A stretch of 64,000 bases of DNA, taken from contig JASVEC010000003.1 of NCBI GenBank assembly GCA_030770535.1, positions 310,001-374,000 of the forward strand, in the 5' to 3' direction. Below are positions 45,744 to 55,395 of the stretch, in pieces. Made by a program: the position numbers and the translations under genes. The DNA is from Batkoa obscura. Its lineage: Eukaryota > Entomophthoromycota > Entomophthoromycetes > Entomophthorales > Batkoaceae. Under the pieces are notes generated by a model. It worked only from the letters and a program-made list of their open reading frames with translations. It did no database searches and was not told where the DNA came from. How positions within the stretch are numbered: the stretch's first letter is position 1; every line of letters begins with the position of its first letter.

Positions 45744-46469
45744 CTATACTTTTATTACAAGATTGATCCTAAAGTAATTAATGAAATCAGGTTTAATCTT
45801 TAACTCAGAATAACTAATTTATTTTATAATTTAAACTAAAACCATGCATACTTATTTAAACAATAGCAAGGTATTTTAACTGTTGCTATACAATTAAAGA
45901 CAAGTATTGCTTTCAAAATTCTTATGAATGTCTTCTATGAACCCAAATCATATATCATAATGCTTTAATGTTGTCATTAATATTATTAAAAATTTATTAA
46001 AAGTTCTTAAAAGGCAAATGAATATACAATTGCTATATTAGAATGATTACAATTTTAATAGCATGGCTATAGAAGCCGCTTCAATGCTTAAAGATTTAAC
46101 AAATTACATGTAGATTGTAAACAAACAATGTAAATAAATTAAATTAAATTAAAATATAAACAACGTAAATAAATTAAATTAAAGTATAAGCAAACAAACC
46201 TTTAGGCTTTTTGTTTTAGAATTTAAATATAATCGTATTATTTATTTCAAACTACTATAAGACTTATAAATTTTTAAAAACATTGTTATTATTTTTCAAT
46301 GGCTATGTATATATAAATAAAACTATTATATAAAAAAATACCATCTCTGTCGATGCATTCACAACGTTTAAAACAAACTTGAATATCTGACTTTTCTAAC
46401 TTCCGTCTTTAATTAAGTAAAAGCACCCTTTGTATTCATGCTATGAAAACGGCTTTACAACTAACATAT

Positions 46470-46567
46470 GGGGATGTATTTTTCTGTTTAAGAATTTTAC
46501 TAACAATCTTTCCACTCAAATAGCGCTTAAAAATGAAAAAAATAATGAAACCAAAAAAAACATCCCC
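46470..46567 (+). mobile_element. 98-bp MITE-like element, best-preserved copy
   Basis: GGGGATGTATTTTTCTG start, ACATCCCC end, complete core, ATAT on both sides (46466-46469, 46568-46571). Confidence 0.8.
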
Positions 46568-47246
46568 ATATAATTTAATATTTTTGAAAGATGAAATAAA
46601 ATGTTATATCAGAAAACTAGCTTATAACACTTAAAACATTTAATTCATGAATAAATTTTTGTTACAATGACGCTCAGTTTTGTGCTTTATATATAACAAT
46701 ATGTATAACTCATTAAAAATGCCAGCTTTACATTATATATCACATTTAAATCTTTATTGCTATTGGAATAAATTAAGAAAAAGTAGCCGTTTATTGATAA
46801 TAAGTATTTATTTAAACTTATTTAAATTTACTATAATTCTATTGTGTTCAAATCCGTTTATGAATTAAATTTAAAATACCAAAGCTTTTTAACCTTTTGT
46901 TATTTATTCTTAAATGAACACTACCCTAGGCACGTATTTCTATAATTTTTTTTACTAAAGCCACTAATATACAAACACTTCATGTTTACTTTACATTCGT
47001 ACCAACTTTAACGTTATTTTAAAACCACCCTACCAACTACCTTTCTGGTTTTTAAGCATTTGAGTCTTGATTGCTATTTTTTAAAGTTATTTTATAAACA
47101 TTATGCTTTGGAAATGTATTATTATAAATTAATACTTGTTCGAAAAGAGTCTTCGATTCTAGAGAAAGTATTTTTTCAGGCCTTGAGACAGAAATATTAA
47201 TGTTTTATTTATAGGGTTACGATTTTTTTAATCTACACCTACATAT

Positions 47247-47307
47247 GGTGATGTATTTTTTTGTTTAAGATTGTTGGTAAAATTCTTAAACATAAAAATA
47301 CATCTTC
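47247..47307 (+). mobile_element. internally deleted MITE-like element
   Basis: 61 bases: GGTGATGTATTTTTTTG joined to TTCTTAAACATAAAAATACATCTTC, ATAT flanks. The two arms are the same left-end sequence in opposite orientations, so this copy is a near-perfect foldback. Confidence 0.65.
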
Positions 47308-47317
47308 ATATGAGAAA

Positions 47318-47375
47318 CAATATCCAAAACAGGCTATTTAAAAGTTATATACTCAGCATAGGCTACTTAGAACTT
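47318..47375 (-). repeat. short dispersed repeat (CCTAT...TTTTGGATA)
   Basis: Inverted relative of 9678-9728, again directly beside a MITE-like copy. Confidence 0.35.
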
Positions 47376-47778
47376 GATATTTTAAATCCGGCTTAAAGCA
47401 TTTAGTCAAAATGATTAAATATAAACTAAATTGAGTTTTGACAAGAAATATTAAAAAAGACTGTGATTTACTACAGAATAAAGCAGTGGGTAATGCTATC
47501 AGTTACAAAAACTAACATAAACTACGTTTTTGTACATTTTATTTTATTATAAATTAATGAGCTTTAAGGAAAGGCCACTGATTAAACTTTTTATTTAGTG
47601 TAACTTACATTAAATATGTTTAAGTTTTATAATGGGATTTAAGAGGAATTATTCTCCATTACAACAATAAACAAATGAGCTGTATATTTAAACTATAATA
47701 ATAATTAGTTGAAAAAAGGGAAGCCAACTAATGATCTATTTGGTCGCTAAATAGAAATTAAGAGTTCTAATTAAGAAA

Positions 47779-48555
47779 TTGGGGACCATGAGAAATAATA
47801 CAATGACCTTAGAAACAAAGAGACCTCTCAATAACGAATATGATCCACTAACTAGTTGTAATGACGTATTAAAAAATGATACGAATAGTGGTTCCCAATT
47901 TCAAGGGAGTAGTAATATGGATGGGAATGAAATGATTCCATATTCAGTAAGTAAAAGCGGATTTCTTACGAAAGTAATAGAGATTAAAGATGGTCAAACA
48001 GATCAAGTTTACAATTTAAAAATATCTAATAATATAACCAAGTTCTTTGATTCACGCTCAGGTCAAGAAATTTTGAAATTAAAATGCCAAGGATTCGCAT
48101 ATGATAATACAACTTGGAATCTGACCTACGTTGTGAAAAATCCAGAGAGTTATTAAGAAGTTTTCATGGTTAAGAAAGGGTTTATGTTTGACAATAAATA
48201 TACTTTAAATCTCAAAAAACAAGATAATACTATGGTAATCCTTTATTGTATTACTGCTTCGGGCTTCGGAGGTAATTGGACCTTATTTGATTCTCAAAAT
48301 CAAGCGTTATTGGAATATCATATCCATGCTCTTAAAGAAAATACTTTAAAGCAGTTTAAGTATATTGATAAAATTGATTTACCAATCTATTTTACATCTC
48401 TAGTTACTCTAGCTATGGATGCCGATGGTCGACAACATACTACTGCTGTTGGATATCAAGCCGCGAATACTCTGCCAACCTGGGTAAAATTTGATCGTAT
48501 ATTTTTAATAAAAAACTCTCAAAAATCTAATTTCTGTATATTAATTAATGATTAG
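47779..48555 (+). pseudogene. tubby-C-like gene with one nonsense codon
   Basis: A nearly intact member of the 8024-8686 subgroup. One in-frame TAA at 48154-48156 splits it; the intact relative has CAA (Gln, in RYQEV) at that position, so a single C-to-T change explains it. The frame is otherwise open from 47779 to 48555. N-terminal PPxY is lost (PLTSCND). Landmarks: MIPYSVSKSGFLTK, DGQTDQVYNLKI, QEILKLKCQG, TTWNLTY, YTLNLKKQDN, GGNWTLFDSQNQALLEYHIHALK, LKQFKYIDKIDLPIYF. The C-terminal tail runs about 30 residues beyond the relatives, probably after loss of the original stop. With one nonsense codon only, inactivation looks recent, or read-through remains possible. Confidence 0.78.
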
Positions 48556-48739
48556 GTAGAGTAATTTTTTAGGAAAGGCAGAAATATTGAATTGTAAAAA
48601 TTGCTTCACTGAAGTTTTATACTAATAAATATATTAAAAAAAGTATCAAGAATTATACATTAATGAAACGGGTTTTCTGCATTTTATAACTTGATACAGT
48701 AACTCCTTTTTTATGCGAAATTTAGATAAATTTTTTAAA

Positions 48740-48764
48740 ATATTGAAACAAAAGACATGGCCCC
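48740..48764 (+). repeat. MITE end fragment
   Basis: TTGAAACAAAAGACATGGCCCC followed by ATAT; matches only the right end of the family. Confidence 0.4.
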
Positions 48765-49093
48765 ATATAAATCAAAATGCCTTATCAGAGAGTGTATATA
48801 TTAAATAATTTTGAAAGGATGTGATGAAATATCTTAAATTAATAAGATCATATATATATAAGTATACGAAATTTTTTAAAGATATTGTACGAAACCAAAA
48901 TAAAAGTAATTGAATTTTAAAAAATAGAAAATAAGGATGATTAGATTTGAAATATAGTAAAAAAATTGATGATGAAATGAAGATTATAAAGAAAAAATTA
49001 TAAATCAAACAGTGCTTGAAGAAAAAAAACCACAATGATTTTATCTGTAAAATAAAACCCCTTAACATTTTTTAAATTTAAGTTTTGTAATAT

Positions 49094-49189
49094 GGGGTGT
49101 CTTTTTTGATTTCATCTCTTTTTCTATTTCTTGTGAGCTATTAAGTGGAAAAAATGTTAGCAAATTTCTTAAACAAAAAAGGCATCCCC
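49094..49189 (-). mobile_element. 96-bp MITE-like element
   Basis: GGGGTGTCTTTTTTG start, core degenerate (GAGCTATTAAGTGG), GCATCCCC end; left flank ATAT, right flank GTAT. Confidence 0.7.
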
Positions 49190-49948
49190 GTATTTTTTGT
49201 TGGTTCAAACATGAATCTATCGTAATCTTATTTGAAATGATTTATAACTAGAATAACTTGTAGTTAAGCGTTTTTTGTTTATAATTTACAGCTGTTATTT
49301 TTAATAAATTTAAGGATATGTAAAAATCTATATTCCTCAAATTCATGTTAAAAAAAATTGAATATAAATTAAAAAACAATCTAAGACGTTTAATTGCAAA
49401 CTGCTATATAGCAGAAAGATACCAAAAAAATATTAGAAAAGTATAATTGTTTCAAGGGTAGGAATAGAAAAAGCTAATCTACAGCCAATGTCTATGAAAA
49501 CATTCTTAATTTACTGGTTTAGATTTTTTATTTTCAAAATTGATTAGTTTTTAACAATTTGATAGTAAATTACTACTTAAAATAGAACTAATTAAATGAA
49601 CTTAAATTTGATTTATTATATGACTCTGATATGGTATTATCTTATGACCTTTGATTACGACTTTTTCTTTTTAATAGCTTTTGAACTAATGTAATTTATA
49701 TCAAATGTATTTAATTATTTATAACCTAATTAAAGTAATTCTAAAGCTATTAAATGAAGATACATTCAGATTTTAGTTAGATAGTCTACTATTTGGCCAT
49801 ATCACGATAAGCTGACATTTGATCACCTATATAGAAAGAATAATCTTATTATAGACAAACAGTAATTAATGGATGCATTGATTATAAAAGTTAAGGTAGA
49901 TGATAAAACAAAATCATGTCTCATATAAATATTAAACAGGAGAAACAC

Positions 49949-49956
49949 TATAAATA
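49949..49956 (+). promoter_or_regulatory. TATA box
   Basis: TATAAATA, 73 bases before the protease ATG at 50029. Confidence 0.5.
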
Positions 49957-50028
49957 CATAGACAAAGAGGCCATTCTAAGGATCAAAAAGTTTAATCAAA
50001 TAATTGAATATAATTAAAAAACAATACA

Positions 50029-51198
50029 ATGAAATTATTTGCTGTCTTTGCCGTCACTTCTTCTCTCCTTGCTTCAGTATTCGCTGACCTTGCTCCATTA
50101 CACAAAAATGGGAAAATCATTGAAGGAAGTTATTTAGTTACTTTAAAGGGTAATACTCGTACCACGGTTGATGCCCATATCAAACAAGTACAGGAACTCT
50201 TTACTGACCGTAGTGGATCCAACAAAATCGAAGCCGTTTTCACTGAAATTGGAAACACCTATCATGCTCGCTTAACTGATTCAGTCTTAGAAAAAGTGCG
50301 TAACTTATCAGAAGTTGCTTTTATTGAAACTGATGCTGAAGTCAAACTCCATGCCACTCAGAATAATGCCCCATGGGGTCTTGCTCGTATCTCTCAAAAC
50401 ATTTTCGCTGATAAATCTACCTACAACTACGATGGTGATGGTTCAGGTGTAACTGTATATCTTATTGATACTGGTATCCTCACTACCCATCCTGAATTTG
50501 GAGGCCGTGCCAGATTTGGTGCTAAATTTGCTGGTACTAACAATAATGATGAAAATGGTCATGGTACTCACTGTGCTGGTACTATTGGTTCTAGGTCTTA
50601 TGGTGTCTCAAAAAATGTCAATCTCGTTGCAGTTAAAGTATTTGATGGAAGTGGTTCAGGCACTAGCTCAGGAGTTATCTCTGCTATCAACTGGTCTGTT
50701 AAAGACAAAAAGGGCGTAAAAGGAAATGTCATTAGTATGTCTCTTGGTGGTGGCAAATCCGATACTCTTAACAATGCAGTTGAAGCTGCTTACCAAAAAG
50801 GGTTTGTAGCTGTTGTAGCTGCCGGTAATGAGAGTCAAGATGCATGCAATGTATCACCAGCCTCAACACCAAATGCTATCACTGTTGCTGCTTCTGATAT
50901 TGATGATAATCTTGCCTCTTTTTCCAATTTTGGTAAATGTGTTGATGTTATTGCCCCAGGCGTGGATATTTTATCTACCTGGAATGATGGGAACACTAAC
51001 ACTATCTCTGGTACCTCCATGGCTACTCCACACGTTGCTGGTCTTGCTGCCTACTTCCTTTCTAAACAAACTTTAACCAATGCCCAAGTGGGCCAAAAAA
51101 TTACCAGCCTTGCTACTCAAGACGTTATAAGCGATGCAGGAACCGATACTCCTAATCTTTTAGCTTTCAATGGTTATGGCTCAAACTTAAAAAAATAA
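50029..51198 (+). CDS. secreted proteinase K-type subtilisin
   Basis: An intronless 389-residue S8A protease. Signal peptide 1-19 (MKLFAVFAVTSSLLASVFA); inhibitor I9 propeptide about 33-110, ending near the conserved APWGLARIS start of the mature enzyme (114-122). The triad is Asp147 (LIDTG), His178 (NGHGTHCAGT) and Ser330 (GTSMATPH), with the oxyanion Asn267 (AAGNES). Length and order fit the cuticle-degrading/proteinase K group of fungi, so it should be a secreted broad-specificity endoprotease. Codon use is richer in C-ending codons than most neighbours, as expected for strong expression. A TATA box precedes it. The gene faces the CAP gene tail to tail, 259 bases apart; both products are secreted. 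Confidence 0.95.
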   Translation: MKLFAVFAVTSSLLASVFADLAPLHKNGKIIEGSYLVTLKGNTRTTVDAHIKQVQELFTDRSGSNKIEAVFTEIGNTYHARLTDSVLEKVRNLSEVAFIETDAEVKLHATQNNAPWGLARISQNIFADKSTYNYDGDGSGVTVYLIDTGILTTHPEFGGRARFGAKFAGTNNNDENGHGTHCAGTIGSRSYGVSKNVNLVAVKVFDGSGSGTSSGVISAINWSVKDKKGVKGNVISMSLGGGKSDTLNNAVEAAYQKGFVAVVAAGNESQDACNVSPASTPNAITVAASDIDDNLASFSNFGKCVDVIAPGVDILSTWNDGNTNTISGTSMATPHVAGLAAYFLSKQTLTNAQVGQKITSLATQDVISDAGTDTPNLLAFNGYGSNLKK

Positions 51199-51457
51199 AA
51201 GCCTGAATATATCAAATTTAATTTCAAAAATTTTGTTAAGTATATATAATTTTACTTTAGTACTTATTTTATAACCTATCTTCAAAATTAGCAATAGATG
51301 TAAGAACTTTCTTGCTATATTAAATTATAAACTAAGTTAATTTTCGACCAAAATTATAACAAGCTAAACATTTAACATTTGTTATATAGATCAAATATTA
51401 TTCAATAAAATTCCACATTTTATGTTTATTCTTCTTATTTTATTTAAAATACTATTA

Positions 51458-52435
51458 TTAATAAGCAGAACAATCTGGGGCTGAGTAGCCTTTACATTCA
51501 TCACCAGAAGCGAAAGCTTGAGTCCAGTAATCTCCAGCTCTACCAAACCCAAAGCATCCACAGTCCGAAACAAGATTATCATGATGACCAGGCGAGTTGA
51601 TCCAAGATTGCATTACCTGTTCTACAGTTTTCTGGCCTGCAGCACAATTTTCTGCACCTCCAGCTATTGGGAAGTTCTCTAATTTAAAGCGATCCGAAAA
51701 AGACTTAGTTTCAGGCGTGAACCCTTCATGAGTCATTTTCTTGTGCTCCAATTGAGCTTCAGAATGTTTTTGTGCTGCTGTCATTAAACGTGAGTCAAGT
51801 GCGATGTCCTTTTTCCCTTCACTACGCCTTAACTTATTTACTCTGCATATCATTTCAGTAATTTCATCTGTATAGCCACTATTACTAGGACCACTTGGTT
51901 TATCCTTCTCCTCCTCTTTATTTTCAGTAGGTTCTGGAGTGTATTTTTCTTCTTTATCCTTAGCATCTTTTGGGTATTTTTCTTCAACCTTAGATCTCTC
52001 TGAATATTTTTCCTTTACTTCAGCGCTACCAGGGTATTTTCCAGTATCTTTGGTACCACCTGGGTACTTTTCTTCAGCTTTTTTACCACCTGGGTATTTT
52101 TCAACGACCTTTTTACCAGCTGGATATTTTTTGTTACCTCCGAATAGCTTAGTATAGGCTCCCATATCCTTATCCGTGGGTTTACCATAGTCGTTCTTTT
52201 CTTTAATAGGATCGGGATGCTTCTCTTTATCATGTCTTCCTTTATATGGATTAGCATAGCTTCCAATCCCTTCTGATTTTTTCATTCCCTGGCGTCTGTT
52301 ATAATGAAACTCATAATTTGAATCAACATTTGAGTAAGAAGCAAGATGCTTATTCTCATGACCATATCTGGTAGGGTAAGCAATTACGTTAAATAATAAT
52401 GGACTTAATAAGATGGTACAATAGGGTAATTTCAT
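51458..52435 (-). CDS. secreted CAP/PR-1 domain protein with Lys/Tyr-rich repeats
   Basis: An intronless 325-residue secreted protein. Signal peptide at about 1-19. Residues about 100-175 are a tandem array of degenerate 10-12 residue repeats of the form EKYPGGKKxxE, with at least six units. The C-terminal 130 residues are a CAP domain: MICRVNKLRRSEGK, LTAAQKHSEAQ, TPETKSF, GGAENCAAG, VMQSWINSPGHHDNLVSDCGCFGFG and YWTQAFAS. CAP proteins of fungi bind sterols or fatty acids or act as extracellular effectors; cysteine pairs are preserved. The Lys/Tyr/Pro-rich repeat may serve as a wall-binding or crosslinkable stalk (inference). TATA box upstream. Confidence 0.88.
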   Translation of the reverse strand: MKLPYCTILLSPLLFNVIAYPTRYGHENKHLASYSNVDSNYEFHYNRRQGMKKSEGIGSYANPYKGRHDKEKHPDPIKEKNDYGKPTDKDMGAYTKLFGGNKKYPAGKKVVEKYPGGKKAEEKYPGGTKDTGKYPGSAEVKEKYSERSKVEEKYPKDAKDKEEKYTPEPTENKEEEKDKPSGPSNSGYTDEITEMICRVNKLRRSEGKKDIALDSRLMTAAQKHSEAQLEHKKMTHEGFTPETKSFSDRFKLENFPIAGGAENCAAGQKTVEQVMQSWINSPGHHDNLVSDCGCFGFGRAGDYWTQAFASGDECKGYSAPDCSAY

Positions 52436-52498
52436 GGTAGTAATTTGATATTGTTCAACAATATGTTTTCTGATATGTTTTTTCGCTGAGTTTACCTT

Positions 52499-52508
52499 GT
52501 TTATATAT
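52499..52508 (-). promoter_or_regulatory. TATA box
   Basis: GATATATAAA on the minus strand, about 65 bases upstream of the ATG at 52435. Confidence 0.5.
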
Positions 52509-53261
52509 CTTTTTTAGCCAGTAATCTACTTTTCTAATATGTTTTTTTCAAGTTTTAATCCCACTTCATTTATTTTAGTTTTCAATTATTTACTATGTAT
52601 AGTAATTAAATTGAGTGGCTTGAATTCGTTTTTAGTTTTTATCCCTTTAATTTATTATAGGGATTATTTAGTTTTAATGGAAATCTTTATTAAAACTTGA
52701 ATAAAATTTTATTCCTCAGGCTTATGTTCTATCTTTCATAGCCATATCTTCCTTTTATCATATACAAACGATATAGTATCAATATCATTTTTACATCTAC
52801 TTAAACTTGATAAAATTATTTAATTAAGTAGCATTTAATAGGTTATTGAAATATCTGATTTAAGTAGAATGAAATCTATGGAATATATTCAATCTATTAA
52901 ATAATGAATAATGATAACTTACGAAGTGTAATGTGCCCATCCTGTATCTAAAATTTACATAATGAGGATTTAATTCCAAAGTTCTTTGGTATATAGACCA
53001 AAATAAAATTACATTCAAATATAGCAACTATTTATTTTCACTGGTAATGGTTAAAAGGCTATACTGAGGATTGATAAGTATGTATGGGATAGAATTGAGC
53101 AATTTAAACAATAATTCAATATTTAAGTAAAAATGAAGGATTTAATTTGAAAACTAGCACCAATGATAAATCTAGAAACTTCGATCCATTTCATATAACC
53201 TATTCTTAAACTCAGGTATAAAAACAAAAAAATCAATTTTATACGATTTTAATTAAATAAA
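52509..53261. other. intergenic region
   Basis: AT-rich divergent spacer between the CAP gene and HSP10; nothing recognised. Confidence 0.45.
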
Positions 53262-53722
53262 ATGGTAATACTAACACACACTTTAAAAGTGAACAATTTA
53301 CTAAAGTTTAATACTAGTCCCGTCAATTATCAAAGAAAGTTGTGCCTTTATTAGACCGTGTTTTAGTTCAACGTGTTAAAGCTGAAGAGGTAAATATATT
53401 ACTGAATTATAATAAAAAAATAATTAAGCAGAATTATAGAAAACTGCCTCTGGAATTTTCATTCCACAAAAAGCTCAAGAAACCTTAAATGAAGGCAATG
53501 TAATTGCCGTTGGACCAGGTCATCATAACAACGATGGAAATCTTATCCCAGTTTCTGTAAAGCCAGGAGATAGAGTTTTACTTCCTCCATATGGTGGTTC
53601 CAATGTTAAAATTGATAATGATGTAAGCTTAAGTATTTTTATCTATTCTATTATATGCTAACTCTTTTTAGGAATATCTTTTATTCAAAGATTCCGAAAT
53701 CTTAGCCAAGATTGAAAATTAA
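53262..53722 (+). CDS. HSP10: mitochondrial co-chaperonin HSP10
   Basis: Four exons, 53262-53264, 53318-53389, 53440-53622 and 53672-53722, give 102 residues. The first exon is the start codon alone: the intron begins immediately after ATG, and without it the frame upstream of KKVVPLLDR is closed by a stop. The product is a GroES-type ring subunit: VVPLLDRVLVQRVKAEEKTASGIFIP contains the mobile loop, then NEGNVIAVGPG, PVSVKPGDRVLLPPYGG and EYLLFKDSEILAKIEN. It caps mitochondrial HSP60 during folding. Length is normal. Only the position of the first exon is uncertain, since an ATG elsewhere cannot be excluded. Confidence 0.92.
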
Positions 53723-54065
53723 AAGTACAGAACTAACATTAAATAAAAAGACAATATTTCACTAAATGGTTGTTTACAAGTTTATGAGTTTGAGATTAAA
53801 TAGTTATTGTTAATTAAATTAGAAACGAAATAAATACGAATATATTTAAATCTGATTTGAGTTATCGTAAAAATATATTTCATATAAAATTAAATAAATT
53901 CTATTAATAGTTGTATGCTACTAGCTATGTTATTTTCAAGATTATTTTTATTAATATATATTTACTATGTCTATTATACATTTTTAGAATTAAAATGATG
54001 ATGAAAATTTGCTAAAAATTAAAATTAAACTTCAAATAAACCGAAACTTTATTTTTTGATTAAAA
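53723..54065. other. intergenic spacer
   Basis: 343 bases of AT-rich DNA between HSP10 and TRAPPC2L; nothing recognised. Confidence 0.45.
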
Positions 54066-54700
54066 ATGCCAAAATTATGTTGCATTGCAATAATAGGGAA
54101 ACAAGTAATACACAACAATCATAATAGATATCAAAACTTAATAAAAATTCAAGAACAACCCATTATATATTAAAAATTTTATACCGGAATATTATGACGA
54201 TATCAAGTTCCATTATTTAGCTCATACCTCTTGTGATTTATTTAATGATAAAGGTAAATTTAATATTTAATTTAATAAGAATTCTTAATTTTATTAGCTT
54301 TAGCAAATAATAAAGGACAAGGTCAATATTTTGGATTATTACATATTGTTGAAGAGTTTGTAGTGTAATAAATTATGATATAACATAAAGATATTATTAA
54401 ATCAATAAATTAGATATGGCTATATAACCAATAGTAAAATCAAGTTTATAGCGGTGCTTGAGTTAACGGATGACGTTATAAAGGATGTCGAAATGAAGAT
54501 GGTAAACACTATAATTTAAAGGTTAAACCAAGGCTGATATTTATTTCTAGTTATTTAAACAAATTCATGCAGCATATATAATATTGGTTTGTAACCCATT
54601 TTATTCGTTTCAAAATGACATTTCGAACCAAAATGGCCAGCTCATCGTTACAAAGCAGTTTACTAATTTGATTGAACAGATTGGACAAACAATGAATTAA
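54066..54700 (+). CDS. TRAPPC2L: TRAPP complex subunit 2-like (Tca17/TRAPPC2L)
   Basis: Five exons, 54066-54104, 54154-54253, 54298-54364, 54414-54501 and 54551-54700, all phases consistent, give 147 residues. The protein has a longin-like sedlin fold: MPKLCCIAIIGKQNNPLYI, FHYLAHTSCDLF, QYFGLLHIVEEF, VYGYITNSKIKFIAVLEL, then MKMLFKQIHAAYILVCNPFY. The VYGYxTNxKxKFI and CNPFY blocks are typical of TRAPPC2L and yeast Tca17, distinguishing it from TRAPPC2. It assembles with TRAPP II/III, tethering vesicles at the Golgi. Introns of 44-49 nt interrupt it every 40-100 nt. Confidence 0.9.
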
Positions 54701-55395
54701 AATTTTAAATTATTTAATAACTAATATCTGTTAAAATAAATTCCAAATGTTTGCTTTTATTTTTATTATTATTTGTAATTTGAATATTTATTTAAATAGC
54801 TTCTGATAATTTTTTCTATTACTAATTCTATGCTAATATTCAACAGAATGTACAATCATCAAAGTACGTATAGGGTGTTTAGTTGAAAAATTAATATACT
54901 ATTGTAAGTTCCACAAGGTTATGTTTTAAGAGTTGAAAACTGAATCAGAATAAAAGCGCAGCTTTACACTTTACTAGGGAAAGAAACTAAAATAAAAATT
55001 ATATAATTTTTACTCATCCATCATGTAATAAGCTTTACTTTATATGTGTTAAATAAAAATATTTTATTTGTACAACTTTTAATGTCTTCATATATAACAT
55101 TTCTAGCATTTACTATGTTTATAATGATATTTCTTCCTCCTTTAACTGATTTGATACCAACCATAAATTAATGTTTTAATTGGTAGCTTTCAGGTAATAA
55201 AAAATTTAATTCGAAAATTTAAACTTGGACTTTTTTACAACTTTAGTATTTAAAGTAGATTCTTAAAGGTAATAATTAACTTAAATTCAGTTGTTTAATA
55301 TAAAAAAACTTAATACTTGGCATTTAGTATTTATACATATACTAATTTTAACAATTTTAGGAATTTTAAAAAAGTTTTTAATAAATTAAAAAATC
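54701..55395. other. intergenic region
   Basis: AT-rich DNA; no gene, repeat or RNA recognised. Confidence 0.45.

Larger units (their letters stand above)
45744..47778. other. gene-free region with two elements
   Basis: About 2 kb AT-rich. Contains MITE-like copies at 46470 and 47247 and a short repeat at 47318; the small frame at 46680-46868 lacks support. Confidence 0.5.
48556..49948. other. gene-free region
   Basis: About 1.4 kb upstream of the protease; contains a MITE fragment near 48740 and a full copy at 49094. A 98-codon Phe/Ile/Leu-rich minus-strand frame at 48772-49068 is judged spurious. Confidence 0.45.

Noticed and set aside
46680-46868. 62-codon plus-strand frame
   Set aside because: AT-biased composition and no motif or conserved start context.
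48772-49068. 98-codon hydrophobic minus-strand frame
   Set aside because: Almost only Phe, Ile, Leu, Ser and Tyr, the signature of translated AT-rich DNA, not a credible membrane protein.
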